64,000 bases of DNA from Desulforamulus aeronauticus DSM 10349 (GCF_900142375.1 NZ_FRAR01000013.1:1-64000), one strand, 5' to 3'. Positions 38,644 to 48,441 are shown, numbered from the stretch's first letter. Notes: generated from the sequence alone by a model not told the origin. Numbers and translations: made by a program.

Positions 38644-40344
38644 ATGAGCTGGCAATCAGCAGCATTAAATATAATCGGTGGTATGGGGCTTTTACTGTAC
38701 GGTATGTATATACTGAGTGAGGGTTTACAAAAGATTGCCGGTAAGAGGCTGAGAGAGGCTTTAACCTCACTTACCAAAAATCGTATTATCGCGATGGGCT
38801 TAGGAGCTTTGGTAACCATTTTGTTTCAAAGCAGTACTGCTACCACTGTGATCTTGGTGGGTTTAACCAGTGCCTCCATTATTAGCTTACGGCAAACCCT
38901 TGCGGTAATTCTAGGGGCGGATATCGGTACCACGGTAACAGCACAGTTGATCGCACTGAAAATCACAGAGATTTCCCTGCCTATTGTGGGTATCGGGGCA
39001 ACCATTATCTTTTTCTCCAAGAAACACAAATATAAACGGATCGGTCAGGTTTTGATCGGTTTTGGTTTGTTGTTTTTAGGCTTAAAAATTATGTCCGATA
39101 CCATGTATCCTTTACGAGATGACCCAATGTTTAGTAAAATGTTGCTGCAAATGGGCGACAGTCCACTTATGGCCATGATCGTTGCGGCTGTATTCACTTT
39201 TTTGGTTCACAGTAGTGCAGCCACCATCGGTATTATTATGCTTCTTTCCATGCAGCACTTAATTGCCCTAGAACCGGCTATTTATATGCTCTTCGGAGCT
39301 AATATCGGAACGGCTTTTACGGCTGTATTGTCCAGCTTGGGGTCTTCACGGGAATCTCAGCGGGTGGCCACAGCCCACCTACTCTTTAAAGTAGTAGGGG
39401 TGTTGTTATTCTTGCCTTTTGTAACTCCCTTTGCTGAGCTAATGCAGAAAATAACTTCAAATACAGGTTTCCAAGTGGCAAACGTTCACACCTTCTTTAA
39501 TATAGTCATAGCTCTTTTGTTTGTACCCTTTGTATCACACTTTGCTCGCTTACTGGAACTTATTGTACCTGAAAAGAAAGAACCCGGTAACGCTGTGACA
39601 CCCAAATATCTGGATGACAGTCTGCTTACCAGCCCGGAATTAGCGATTGGGATGGCAACCAAAGAAATTATGCATATTTCAGATCACGTCACTGATATGA
39701 CAAAGGATATCTATCCCTTGCTGAAATCCTATGATCCCGATCAGGCAGAGAAAATTCATAAGAAGGAAGATCATATTGACCTTCTTTCTACAGCCACCAA
39801 TAAGTATCTAACTCATTTGTTAAGACAGCAATTGAACAAAGACGAGTTTAACCGCACGATGGGTTTAGTGCATATTGTTCGGGATTATGAACATATTGGG
39901 GATGTCATAGAAAAGAACCTGCTCTCTAAAGCAGAAAGTAAATATGTTAACAACCTGGATTTCTCTACAGAGGGTTATACTGATATCATGACCATGCATA
40001 GAAAGATTATTGAATTGTTGCATGTGGTCAACACCGGTTTTGCCACCAATAGCTGTATGGCGGCTGAGAAAGCTAAAACCATCCAAGAGGATATCGTCGA
40101 TCTCGAGTTTCGTCTGCGTATGAGCCATATTGCCCGGATGCAGAAAGGGGCCCAAGAGACGGAGAACACCAGCTTCATTCATATGGATGTGATCAATGCG
40201 TATTTAAGAATTAGTGAACATCTTAAGAATATTGCTATGGCCCTCACCGATGAGGTTTCCTGTACCTGGCATGATGAGGCACTTATTCTAACTCCCCCCT
40301 CGGAAATGTGGGAAGTTAATGGTAATGGAATGAAAAAGATGTAA
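38644..40344 (+). CDS. Na/Pi cotransporter family protein with PhoU-like domain
   Basis: The 566-residue product from ATG 38644 (GGAGAAGGGGGG upstream) has two inverted NaPi-II repeats with the QSSTATT signature (LFQSSTATTVILVGL and VHSSAATIGIIMLLSMQ), about eight transmembrane segments and GADIGTTVTA/GANIGTAFTA loops. A C-terminal cytosolic helical domain from about 350 (MATKEIMHISDHVTDMTKDI) is PhoU-like. It is likely a sodium-driven phosphate importer at the cytoplasmic membrane. Confidence 0.9.
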   Translation: MSWQSAALNIIGGMGLLLYGMYILSEGLQKIAGKRLREALTSLTKNRIIAMGLGALVTILFQSSTATTVILVGLTSASIISLRQTLAVILGADIGTTVTAQLIALKITEISLPIVGIGATIIFFSKKHKYKRIGQVLIGFGLLFLGLKIMSDTMYPLRDDPMFSKMLLQMGDSPLMAMIVAAVFTFLVHSSAATIGIIMLLSMQHLIALEPAIYMLFGANIGTAFTAVLSSLGSSRESQRVATAHLLFKVVGVLLFLPFVTPFAELMQKITSNTGFQVANVHTFFNIVIALLFVPFVSHFARLLELIVPEKKEPGNAVTPKYLDDSLLTSPELAIGMATKEIMHISDHVTDMTKDIYPLLKSYDPDQAEKIHKKEDHIDLLSTATNKYLTHLLRQQLNKDEFNRTMGLVHIVRDYEHIGDVIEKNLLSKAESKYVNNLDFSTEGYTDIMTMHRKIIELLHVVNTGFATNSCMAAEKAKTIQEDIVDLEFRLRMSHIARMQKGAQETENTSFIHMDVINAYLRISEHLKNIAMALTDEVSCTWHDEALILTPPSEMWEVNGNGMKKM

Positions 40345-40365
40345 TTAGTTAACCAAATAGAGGCA

Positions 40366-40402
40366 ATAAGAAAGGGCACCGGAAGGGTGTCCTTTCTTAT
40401 TT
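40366..40402 (+). terminator. Terminator after the Na/Pi transporter
   Basis: AATAAGAAAGGGCACC pairs with GGTGTCCTTTCTTATT around a short GGAAG loop; one bulge. Confidence 0.75.
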
Positions 40403-40504
40403 GACTAAAAAGTCATATTTTTTTAATAATTTAATGGCAGGGAAACTAGTGTGCTTTGAGTAATAACATAAATATTGTACTCTGACTTAAAGGAGGGTGT
40501 TTTG

Positions 40505-42433
40505 ATGAAAGGTTTACCGGATGTAAAAGATCTGTCTATGGATTCCGGGGTTCAGCAGATGTTGGAAAAGGCCCGTGCCGAAGGCATTGAGACCGCTTTT
40601 GACCGTGCCATAAAAATGAGCCAATGTGGTTTTGGTGCTACGGGTGTTTGCTGTAAGCATTGTCTGGAGGGACCCTGTCGTATAGCGCCAAACGGTAAAG
40701 GTGCCCAGGCAGGAGTCTGTGGTGCCGGAGTGGATACCATTGTGGCCAGAAATTTCCTTGGCAATGTCACCGAGGGAACAGCCAGTCATGCGGAGCATGC
40801 CAGGGAAGTTGCCCACGCTATTTTGGAAGTGGTGGCAGGAAAAGCCCCCTATACAATCCAAGGTGTAGAAAAATTAAAGGCTGTGGCCTCCGGGTTAGGA
40901 CTGTCCAGTGAAGGAAAAGACACTAACCAATTGGCTAAAGAAGTAGCTGATAAGGCGATGGAAGATTTTCAAAAACAACATGGAACTCTTAATTGGTTAG
41001 AACTCCGTGCCCAGGATAAATCGAAAGAGACATGGGAAAAGCTTGGCCTTCTGCCGGTAAACGCCCACCTGGAAATTGCCAAATCATTGGCCCGTCAGGT
41101 GATGGGCGGTGATGCCGATCCGGCCAATCTTTTGCTGGGAGCAGTTACCATGGGATTAGTAGATGGCTTTGCCGGCTTGCACATGTCCACTGATTTACAG
41201 GACATTTTATTTGGCACCCCTACTGCAGTGAAATCCCAGTATCGACTGGGTGTCATCAAGGAAGACATGGTAAATTTATCGGTACATGGACATATTCCCT
41301 TACTCTCTGAAAAGGTAGTGGAATGGGCTGGTAAGTTAACGGATAAAGCTAAGGAAGTAGGGGCAACAGGAATTAATGTTGTTGGTGTATGCTGTAGTGG
41401 TAATGAAGTGCTGATGCGCCGGGGTGTTCCGGTGGCTACCAACTATGCCAGTCAAGAATTACCCATTGTTACCGGAGCACTGGAGGCTATGGTGGTGGAT
41501 ATTCAGTGCATTATGCCGGGTATCCAGACGGTGGCTAGTTGTTATCACACGGAAATCATCACCACTTTAGCCTATTCCAAGATCGCCGGGGCGACTCACG
41601 TGGAATTCACTGCCGAGCGAGCTGATGAGGCCGCCAAAGAAATTGTACTGCGAGCCATTGCCAATTTCCCCAAACGGGACCCCCGTAAAGTAAATATTCC
41701 TAACGAAGTAACCGAAGCCTATGCTGGTTTTTCTGTGGAGCAGATTGTGGAAGCCCTCAGGGCAGTCAATCCTGAAGAACCCCTCAAACCGCTGGTAGAT
41801 GCTATTGCGGGCGGCCAGATTCTTGGTGCGGTAGCCATTGTTGGTTGTACAAATCCCAGAAAAAAACAAGATCACGATAACGTCGCTTTGGTCAAAGAAT
41901 TAATTAAGAATAATGTACTGGTGGTTGCCACCGGGTGCTCCGCCCACTCTCTGGGTAAATTCGGCCTCTTAAGTCCGGAGGGCTTACAATACTGCGGCGA
42001 AGGGCTTCGGAATGTGTTAACCGCTGTGGGGCAGGCCAATGGCTTACCGGGATTACCGCCGGCGCTGCATATGGGTAGCTGTGTAGATAATTCCCGTGTG
42101 GCAGATCTCCTGGTGGCACTGGCTAATTACCTGGGGGTAGCCGTGAAGGATCTGCCAGCGGCCGGTTCTTGCCCGGAAACACACCATCCCAAGGCATTGT
42201 CTATTGGTACTTACTTTATTGCCTGTGGGGTGGATGTACATGTGGGTGTAAATCCCCAAGCCACCGGATCACCCTTAGTGGTCAATGTTTTAACAGCAGA
42301 TAAAGAAAACTTCCCTGTTACTACCGATGGCCTATTCGGCGGAAAATTAATTTACGAAGAAGACCCAGTTAAGGCTGCTGGCTTACTTATTGAGAGAATT
42401 AAGCAAAAAAGAAAGGCGTTGGGTTTAAACTAA
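40505..42433 (+). CDS. cooS: Anaerobic carbon monoxide dehydrogenase, catalytic subunit
   Basis: The 642-residue product from ATG 40505 (AAAGGAGGG upstream) is a Ni-Fe CODH. The N-terminal cluster ligands are C41, C49, C50, C53, C58 and C72 (QCGFGATGVCCKHCLEGPCR) for clusters D and B. Cluster C ligands appear in the H-M-S-T-D, CCSGNE, MGSC and ATGCSAH regions. It oxidises CO to CO2 in the cytosol and passes electrons to a ferredoxin. There is no cooF, acsB or hydrogenase gene beside it, so it is a stand-alone form (redox, CO detoxification or growth role unknown). cooC follows 149 bases later. Confidence 0.95.
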   Translation: MKGLPDVKDLSMDSGVQQMLEKARAEGIETAFDRAIKMSQCGFGATGVCCKHCLEGPCRIAPNGKGAQAGVCGAGVDTIVARNFLGNVTEGTASHAEHAREVAHAILEVVAGKAPYTIQGVEKLKAVASGLGLSSEGKDTNQLAKEVADKAMEDFQKQHGTLNWLELRAQDKSKETWEKLGLLPVNAHLEIAKSLARQVMGGDADPANLLLGAVTMGLVDGFAGLHMSTDLQDILFGTPTAVKSQYRLGVIKEDMVNLSVHGHIPLLSEKVVEWAGKLTDKAKEVGATGINVVGVCCSGNEVLMRRGVPVATNYASQELPIVTGALEAMVVDIQCIMPGIQTVASCYHTEIITTLAYSKIAGATHVEFTAERADEAAKEIVLRAIANFPKRDPRKVNIPNEVTEAYAGFSVEQIVEALRAVNPEEPLKPLVDAIAGGQILGAVAIVGCTNPRKKQDHDNVALVKELIKNNVLVVATGCSAHSLGKFGLLSPEGLQYCGEGLRNVLTAVGQANGLPGLPPALHMGSCVDNSRVADLLVALANYLGVAVKDLPAAGSCPETHHPKALSIGTYFIACGVDVHVGVNPQATGSPLVVNVLTADKENFPVTTDGLFGGKLIYEEDPVKAAGLLIERIKQKRKALGLN

Positions 42434-42515
42434 CATCTTTCCGACATGCATAAGGGCAAACCAAGCTTCCGCCTACGGTCTAAAGACTTGGCGTACCCTA
42501 AAGGTCATAACCTAT

Positions 42516-42538
42516 TAGGTCATAACCTAAAGGTCACA
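42516..42538. repeat. Dispersed 23-bp repeat, copy 1
   Basis: TAGGTCATAACCTAAAGGTC plus ACA occurs here, and its exact reverse complement at 54956-54978. A partial second unit (AAAGGTCATAACCTA) is directly upstream at 42500-42514. The core AGGTCATAACCT is nearly palindromic. Confidence 0.75.
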
Positions 42539-42582
42539 GGCAGGTAGGTAAACAAGCCAAGTTTTTCTGAGGAGGTAGACAA

Positions 42583-43374
42583 ATGTCAGGTAAATCCGGT
42601 GTGAAGATTGCCATTTCTGGTAAGGGTGGTGTGGGCAAAACCACTCTCTCGGCCTTACTGTGCCACCTTTATGCCCGGGAGGGTAAAAAGGTTTTAGCTG
42701 TGGATGCTGATCCAGATGCTAATTTGGGTATGGCCTTGGGATTTACGACACAGGAGCTAACACAGGTAATCACCATCACCCAGGACAGAAGACTCATTAA
42801 AGAACGCACCGGCGCAGAACCGGGCAACAGCGGACAGTGGTTTACTTTAAATCCCAAGGTGGATGATATCCCAGAGAGGTATGTGATTGAGAAGGATGGC
42901 GTTAAGTTGCTCCAGCTAGGTCTTACCTCCACCGGGGGCAGCGGCTGTTACTGCCCGGAAAATACCTTTGTTAAGATGCTGCTTAATCACTTAGTACTGG
43001 AACAGGATGAAACGATAGTTGTCGATATGGAAGCGGGACTGGAACACATGAGCCGAGGTACGGCCAGAGGGGTGGATGCCTTTATTGTGGTGGTAGAACC
43101 AGGCCGCAGAAGTTTCCAAACCGCCCAGGCTACCGTTCAACTAGCTCAGGATTTAGGTGTGGAGAAAGTCTATGCTGTGGCTAATAAGGTAGGAGTAGGA
43201 CAGGAGGAAAACATTCGTGAGGCTCTGGGTTCTTTGCCACTACTGGGGGTATTGCCCTATGCTTTAGAAGCAGTCAATGCCGACCTTGTTGGTAAAACCC
43301 TCTTTGAGGTAAGCCCCATGATGATTGAACGGGTTAAAGAACTCAAAACGAAAATCGAAGATTATTTGGGATGA
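42583..43374 (+). CDS. cooC: CO dehydrogenase maturation ATPase
   Basis: The 263-residue SIMIBI-class ATPase has the deviant Walker A KGGVGKT (14-20), switch DADPDAN (41-47) and the C122-Y-C124 pair that binds nickel or zinc at the dimer interface in CooC. It hydrolyses ATP to insert Ni into the C-cluster of CooS. Its place right after cooS confirms the role. GAGGAGGTAG precedes ATG 42583. Confidence 0.94.
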   Translation: MSGKSGVKIAISGKGGVGKTTLSALLCHLYAREGKKVLAVDADPDANLGMALGFTTQELTQVITITQDRRLIKERTGAEPGNSGQWFTLNPKVDDIPERYVIEKDGVKLLQLGLTSTGGSGCYCPENTFVKMLLNHLVLEQDETIVVDMEAGLEHMSRGTARGVDAFIVVVEPGRRSFQTAQATVQLAQDLGVEKVYAVANKVGVGQEENIREALGSLPLLGVLPYALEAVNADLVGKTLFEVSPMMIERVKELKTKIEDYLG

Positions 43375-43382
43375 TCTAATCT

Positions 43383-43417
43383 AACCAAAGGATAACTCCT
43401 TTGGTTTTACTTTTTTT
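43383..43417 (+). terminator. Terminator after cooC
   Basis: AACCAAAGG / CCTTTGGTT with a 6-nt loop is followed by TTACTTTTTTT. Confidence 0.85.
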
Positions 43418-43482
43418 GGAAGGTTTCTGGTAACTCCTGGAGAATACTATTGGGTAATTAATTTATGTAAGGGTTTGATGCT

Positions 43483-44220
43483 ATGAAAGAAGCAATGGGA
43501 AAAAACATGCATACAGTTCAACTGGGAGGCAAGCCTATTTCCTATCAGATTAGGGAAAGTCGGCGGGCGAAACATGTGCGCTTTACCATTAGCTCCTCCG
43601 ACGGACTAGAGGTGGTAGTGCCCAGTAATTACCCTCAGGACCAGTTGGAAACCTTACTAAAAAGTAAACAAAACTGGATTTTGGAGAAGCTGGCCTTATT
43701 TTCCCGCAGAGTGGAACTGGTACAGAAGAATGCTTTGGCAGCGACACAAGTCATTCGTTTTTTAGGTAAGAGCTATCGTGTGGTTACGGTATTTCAACCC
43801 GGTGCACCACAGATCGAAATAGTGGGAGACAAAATAATCATTATGCTGCCCCAGCAGAACCAGGTGAAAATACGAGATGTTTTGGAAAGCTGGCTTCGTC
43901 ACCAAGCCCGCGAGGTTATTAAGCAACGACTACAATTCTTTAGCCATAAATTAAATATTAAGTATAACCAGGTTGCTATTAAAGATCAAAAGACACGCTG
44001 GGGCAGTTGCTCCAGCCAGGGGAATCTAAATTTTAATTATCGTCTGGTCATGGCTCCAGTACCAATCATTGATTATCTAGTGGTACATGAACTTGCTCAT
44101 TTGAGAGAAATGAATCATTCTAAAAAGTTTTGGTTGTTGGTAGAAAGCGTCTGTCCTGCTTATAAAGCACACCGCCAGTGGCTTAAGGAGCATGGAGCAG
44201 AATTAACCCTGCCTTTTTGA
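43483..44220 (+). CDS. YgjP/DUF45-type zinc metallopeptidase
   Basis: The 245-residue product has the WGSCSSQGNLNFNYRLVMAP segment and zinc motif VHELAHLREMNHSKKFW (H-E-x-x-H...H), defining the YgjP (M48-like, DUF45) family. The enzyme is cytosolic, and its substrates are unknown. ATG 43483 has AAGGGTTTG upstream at moderate spacing; ATG 43495 is possible. It ends exactly where the minus-strand lipoprotein gene begins at its 3' side. Confidence 0.88.
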   Translation: MKEAMGKNMHTVQLGGKPISYQIRESRRAKHVRFTISSSDGLEVVVPSNYPQDQLETLLKSKQNWILEKLALFSRRVELVQKNALAATQVIRFLGKSYRVVTVFQPGAPQIEIVGDKIIIMLPQQNQVKIRDVLESWLRHQAREVIKQRLQFFSHKLNIKYNQVAIKDQKTRWGSCSSQGNLNFNYRLVMAPVPIIDYLVVHELAHLREMNHSKKFWLLVESVCPAYKAHRQWLKEHGAELTLPF

Positions 44221-45114
44221 TTATAACTTTACTTCTGCCAAGGGTTTGTCTTTGTTGTCATATAGAGTGAGGGATACGGCCTGATAATACCCTCCTTTTA
44301 ATTGATACGTGGTTTTCAGGAGGGCCAGGGTATCTACGTGGGAAATACCAATTACCCTTTGGAGAGTGATGATCTCTTTTACACCATTGCCATCATGATC
44401 CACCAGACTGTAATCAATGATGGGATCAATCCAGGTACTAATAGTTTGGAGTAAGCTTTCTGAACCTTTGTATTCTTCCTTTGCTAACGGAATGGTGGAT
44501 TTTAATCCCGTTTGATGGTCTTTAAAAACCACGTAATAATCACCAGCGTATTTTACTTCGAACCTCGCATTGTTCTCCTGACCCGTTTCACTGCCAGAAG
44601 CGTAATCAAAGGGGTCTTCAATAGCAAAAAGTAGCTGCCAAGCCCCGGCACCTTCTTGTGGTTTGTAAATGGCTAGCCCCATGGCTCCGGCACTGCCACT
44701 GGATTGGCGGTAAACCAAGACTTCATTTTTATGATCCCCGTCTACATCCTCGAACTTTAAGTCGGCGAAGGAATAGAGTCCTTCTTCCTTGACAGGCAAT
44801 TTTATCTTTTCTACATCATCCACCACCACAGACCAAGCGATGGGCATCCCGTTTTTGTCTTGCTCGGCATAAAGAACAACCTTTTCCTTTGCTTCATCCC
44901 CGAGGATGTTTTTTTCGACGCTTTTTAAAATGTGAGTATTTTCGGTAACAATATATTTTTCTTTTGTGGACTGCTCTGTTTTAGTAGAGCCTGTACCATT
45001 GATCGTGCAGCCACTGAGTAAGGATAGAGCCAGGAAAGGGATAAACACTTTTACATAAAAATTTTTCCAATTGAAATTCCCCGGGTAGAACCTCTTCCTA
45101 TAAAGTTTCTTCAT
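44221..45114 (-). CDS. Lipoprotein with FG-GAP/VCBS-like beta-propeller repeats
   Basis: The 297-residue product has a lipobox (ALSLLSGC) at about residue 36 after a basic start and hydrophobic run, so it is anchored outside the membrane. D-x-D-G-D/N calcium-like loops (FEDVDGDHKNEVLVYRQ and LVDHDGNGVKEIITLQR) suggest FG-GAP/VCBS-type blades. Function is unknown. It abuts the end of the YgjP gene with no spacer. Confidence 0.75.
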   Translation of the reverse strand: MKKLYRKRFYPGNFNWKNFYVKVFIPFLALSLLSGCTINGTGSTKTEQSTKEKYIVTENTHILKSVEKNILGDEAKEKVVLYAEQDKNGMPIAWSVVVDDVEKIKLPVKEEGLYSFADLKFEDVDGDHKNEVLVYRQSSGSAGAMGLAIYKPQEGAGAWQLLFAIEDPFDYASGSETGQENNARFEVKYAGDYYVVFKDHQTGLKSTIPLAKEEYKGSESLLQTISTWIDPIIDYSLVDHDGNGVKEIITLQRVIGISHVDTLALLKTTYQLKGGYYQAVSLTLYDNKDKPLAEVKL

Positions 45115-45334
45115 AACACTTGTCTCCTTATTTTTATGCTAAAGGATCAGTCATTTTCTAAGACGAAGCAAAACCTAAAGTGTTACACGGTAAAATAGAA
45201 AAATATTGCTAGACAACCAGAGATTAAAAGCTTCCTAAAGACTGGTGAATTGTCGATTTTTATATTAAAATGAAGTTTGTGATGTTTTTAGTTAGTTAAA
45301 TAATACACAAAATTAAGCAAAAGGAAGGACAAAG

Positions 45335-46723
45335 ATGGCACAAACAAACTTATCGCAAACAAGCATGGGTCATCGAGAAGGCTTTGGCAGTACCCTCGGA
45401 GTTATTGCTGCTACTTTGGGATCAGCCGTGGGGCTTGGCAACATTTGGAAGTTCCCCTATGTCACCGGAGAAAACGGTGGTGCCGCATTCATTCTTATTT
45501 ATTTATTGTTTGCAAGCTTAATCGGCTTACCTGTGATGATTTCCGAATTTATCATGGGGCGCCGCAGTAATGCTGCTTCGGTAGGTGCTTTTAAAAGACT
45601 GGCTCCTGGTACACCTTGGTTTCTTACCGGTATTTCGGGTGTGATAGTGGCTTTCCTGATTATGAGCTATTATACATCCGTGGCTGGCTGGGTGTATGCC
45701 TACATTTTTAAGGCTATGAGTGGTGGTTTACTAACCACCGATCCTAAGGTGTCTGAGCAGGCCTTTACCGGCTTTATATCCGGGGTCTGGTCACCGCTCA
45801 TCTGGCAATGGATTGTACTTCTGGTAACCGGTGCGATTATCCTGGCCGGAGTGAAAAAAGGTATCGAACGAATAACTAAAATGCTGTTGCCGGTACTTTT
45901 TTTACTACTCATCGTTTGTGTTATCCGGGCCGTAACATTACCCGGTGCCAGCGAGGGGATTGCTTTCTTGTTTAAACCGGACTTCTCTAAAATTACCGGA
46001 GCAACCATTCTGGCTGCCATGGGTTTAGCCTTCTTTAAATTATCCGTGGGTATGGGGGTAATGACCACCTACGGAAGTTACATTGGCAAAAGCGAAAGCT
46101 TATTTAGCACCGGCGTTAAGGTTATGCTGGCGGATACCTGTGTTTCCATGTTAGCCGGTTTGGCTATTTTTCCAGCCGTGTTTGCCTTTGGCTTTACTCC
46201 TGACAAAGGGGCTTCCCTGTTATTTATGACGATCCCGATGGTATTTAATTCGATGCCCTTTGGTGGCTTCTTCCTAACTATTTTCTTTATCCTAGCTTCC
46301 ATTGCTGCTACTGGCGCCATGATTTCCCTCTTTAATACGCCAGTGGCTTATTTAAACGAGGAACTGGGATGGTCCAGAAAAAGTGCCACTGTGGTGACAG
46401 GTTTGATGATGGCACTGATTGGTAGTACGGCTACCCTATCTAATAGTATACTGGCTAACTTTAAGCTTTTTGGCATGACGATGTTTGACTTGTTTGGTTA
46501 TGCTACCGACAACATCATGATGCCTTTGACCGGACTTATTATAGCCCTCTTTGTTGGTTGGCGCCTGAGCAAATATGACGTGGCAGATGAACTTTCCAAT
46601 GGCGGTAGCCTGAATAATCGCACCTTTGTTAAGTTCTATTTAATAGCAGTCCGTTTTGTAGCTCCTGCGGCCATTATTGTAGTTTTGTTAAGTGGCTTGG
46701 GCTTCTTCCAATTTCTAAAATAA
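45335..46723 (+). CDS. Sodium-dependent transporter, NSS (SNF) family
   Basis: The 462-residue membrane protein has the NSS signature GSAVGLGNIWKFPYVTGENG in TM1, then GLPVMISEFIMGRRS, an unwound TM6-like GMGVMTTYGSYIGKSE, and about 11 transmembrane segments, as in bacterial LeuT/TnaT/MhsT relatives. It probably imports an amino acid with Na+. CAAAAGGAAGG precedes ATG 45335. Confidence 0.93.
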   Translation: MAQTNLSQTSMGHREGFGSTLGVIAATLGSAVGLGNIWKFPYVTGENGGAAFILIYLLFASLIGLPVMISEFIMGRRSNAASVGAFKRLAPGTPWFLTGISGVIVAFLIMSYYTSVAGWVYAYIFKAMSGGLLTTDPKVSEQAFTGFISGVWSPLIWQWIVLLVTGAIILAGVKKGIERITKMLLPVLFLLLIVCVIRAVTLPGASEGIAFLFKPDFSKITGATILAAMGLAFFKLSVGMGVMTTYGSYIGKSESLFSTGVKVMLADTCVSMLAGLAIFPAVFAFGFTPDKGASLLFMTIPMVFNSMPFGGFFLTIFFILASIAATGAMISLFNTPVAYLNEELGWSRKSATVVTGLMMALIGSTATLSNSILANFKLFGMTMFDLFGYATDNIMMPLTGLIIALFVGWRLSKYDVADELSNGGSLNNRTFVKFYLIAVRFVAPAAIIVVLLSGLGFFQFLK

Positions 46724-46737
46724 TGCTGCACAGAAGG

Positions 46738-46777
46738 GTAACTCCACCGAAGAAATTCTACCGGTGGGGTTATTTTT
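46738..46777. terminator. Bidirectional terminator
   Basis: TAACTCCACCG pairs with CGGTGGGGTTA (one G-T pair) and is followed by TTTTTTT on the plus strand. It lies between convergent genes. Confidence 0.85.
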
Positions 46778-47462
46778 TTGTGACGCATTGCAGGAAGAAT
46801 TGTAAGAAACCTGCGGTTGATCTTTGAGCACGCTGAAGCAGAACCTGAGCAGCCTTTTCCACGGATGGCTCATGTTCTTCTACCACCTGGGGTAAAAAGG
46901 TGAAGGAAAAACCGGCATTTTTTTTAACCCATTCATCAGGCTCACAGGATAGTTCATAGAGTCCGTCATAGTTCGTGGTAAAATCATGGTAATTACTGCG
47001 GGCCCAGTCTTCAAAGTATTTGTGACCCTTCAAAATAAGCCCGGCGGCATGGTGAGGAACACAAAGATCTTGCAAAATATGGGTCGCTGCACCTACGTAA
47101 AAGAGAGCTTTCTCTTGCCGGTTTTGCTGCCATTGTTTGATAGCCTGCTTGAAATAATGACGGCATTCACTGGGGGCATCCGGTCCACACCATAGACCCG
47201 TATTCGTTGCATAGTCATAATAATGGCTGATATTTTTAAACCCTCGATCACACCAGGTTGAACCGGCATTTAGGGTATCTAGGTAAGATTGATACAGCAA
47301 AGCTTCCTTACCAAAGCCATCCTTCTTGAGAATACGAATAGACTGTTGATTGCAAAAGTGATGGGTATTTCGCTCCGCAGGAGGTTTTAAGAACACTTGA
47401 AGTGGTAGCGTTAACGACAACATTACCTTGGCACAGTTCCAGGTAGCTTGAGTAAGAGTCAT
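46770..47462 (-). CDS. Zinc-dependent phospholipase C-like protein
   Basis: The 230-residue product has the Zn_PLPC pattern: an early Trp, NTHHF, TWCDRGFKNISHYYD, then AATHILQDLCVPHHAAG and GHKYFEDWARSNY. These supply the W, H and D/E ligands of the tri-zinc site in alpha-toxin/PC-PLC enzymes. No signal peptide is seen from ATG 47462 (GGAAGAAATT upstream), and the longer start at 47513 adds none, so export is unclear; a cytosolic or forespore role is possible. Such genes occur widely in Desulfotomaculum. Confidence 0.82.
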   Translation of the reverse strand: MTLTQATWNCAKVMLSLTLPLQVFLKPPAERNTHHFCNQQSIRILKKDGFGKEALLYQSYLDTLNAGSTWCDRGFKNISHYYDYATNTGLWCGPDAPSECRHYFKQAIKQWQQNRQEKALFYVGAATHILQDLCVPHHAAGLILKGHKYFEDWARSNYHDFTTNYDGLYELSCEPDEWVKKNAGFSFTFLPQVVEEHEPSVEKAAQVLLQRAQRSTAGFLQFFLQCVTKK

Positions 47463-47670
47463 AATTTCTTCCTTGCCAGTAATATTGAAAGTTCTACTTT
47501 TGATTATTTCCAAAAACCGATCACTCTAACAGTCAATAATTGGACTATTATCTTGGGGTGGATAGGAAGGTAGCCCCAATTTTACTAAATTTATGGTTAA
47601 AGTGACTTTTTTAGCAGGAAAATAGAACCTAATGACGAATAAAATAATAGACTAATATAAAACGCCAAAT
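47463..47670. other. Divergent promoter region
   Basis: This stretch lies between the phospholipase gene and the second c-di-AMP riboswitch. No frame or strong structure is seen beyond the likely promoters. Confidence 0.4.
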
Positions 47671-47679
47671 TTCATTCTT

Positions 47680-47786
47680 GAAAACGGGGGAACCACTCTT
47701 TTGGGGTGAACTACCTTTGGTAGCGGGCTATCTTTCGGTCCGAATCCGTCAGCTAACTCCGTCGGCGTGGAAAGCGAGGAAGGATA
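47680..47786 (+). promoter_or_regulatory. c-di-AMP (ydaO/yuaA) riboswitch
   Basis: The leader reads ACGGGGGAACCACTC, then TTTTGGGGTGAACTACC, TTTGGTAGCGGGC, and TTTCGGTCCGAATCCGTCAG with CTAACTCCGTCGGC. This is the ydaO consensus in order. It ends just before the ribosome site of a LysM-NlpC/P60 gene. Confidence 0.92.
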
Positions 47787-48434
47787 GTGTCTCTAGGTAG
47801 TAGACTGCTTGTACTGGCAACCTCTGTTTGTTTTGCAGTTGGTATGTGGGTTGGTGCTGCTGAGGCAGCCCAGGTTACGGTAAAAACAGGAGATTCCCTT
47901 TGGGCCATTGCCCAAAATAATGGCACAACGGTTGAGAAAATTAAAGAGCTTAACCAATTAACCAATGACAATCTACAGCTAGGGCAGGTTTTGCAGGTGC
48001 CGGATGGTGCTTCCAATCAGTCCGTAAGGCCTCCCCAGGCAACCGAAAATGTTTCCCGGGGTATGGTAGATCGAGCTATGGCGGTACTGGATTATGCTAA
48101 GAAGTTTACGGGTATAAAATACCGTTCCGGTGGGGAGAGTCCAGCGGGTTTTGATTGTTCCGGTTATGTACGGTATGTCTTTAAGAACTTTGGTATTGAT
48201 CTGGTGCACACTGCAGCCGGACAATACAATGCAGGAACAGTCATTAATAAAGAAGAACTTAGGGCTGGCGATCTGGTGTTTTTTAATACCGGTGGCAATG
48301 GTATTAACCACTCAGGCATTTACATCGGTGAAAATCAATTTATCCATTCTTCCAGCTCAAAGGGGATCAAAGTAGATTCCCTATCAGATAGTTATTGGAG
48401 TCCTAGATATCGTGGTGCTAGTCGAATATTGTAG
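47787..48434 (+). CDS. LysM-NlpC/P60 cell wall endopeptidase
   Basis: The 215-residue secreted protein has a signal peptide ending AAEAAQ, a LysM repeat (VTVKTGDSLWAIAQNNG) and an NlpC/P60 domain with catalytic Cys124 (FDCSGY), His175 (NHSGIYIG) and His187 (FIHSS). It cuts gamma-D-Glu-diaminoacid bonds in peptidoglycan stems. GTG 47787 follows GAGGAAGGA. Control by the c-di-AMP riboswitch directly upstream matches RpfB/NlpC genes elsewhere. Confidence 0.93.
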   Translation: MSLGSRLLVLATSVCFAVGMWVGAAEAAQVTVKTGDSLWAIAQNNGTTVEKIKELNQLTNDNLQLGQVLQVPDGASNQSVRPPQATENVSRGMVDRAMAVLDYAKKFTGIKYRSGGESPAGFDCSGYVRYVFKNFGIDLVHTAAGQYNAGTVINKEELRAGDLVFFNTGGNGINHSGIYIGENQFIHSSSSKGIKVDSLSDSYWSPRYRGASRIL

Positions 48435-48441
48435 TAAGACC

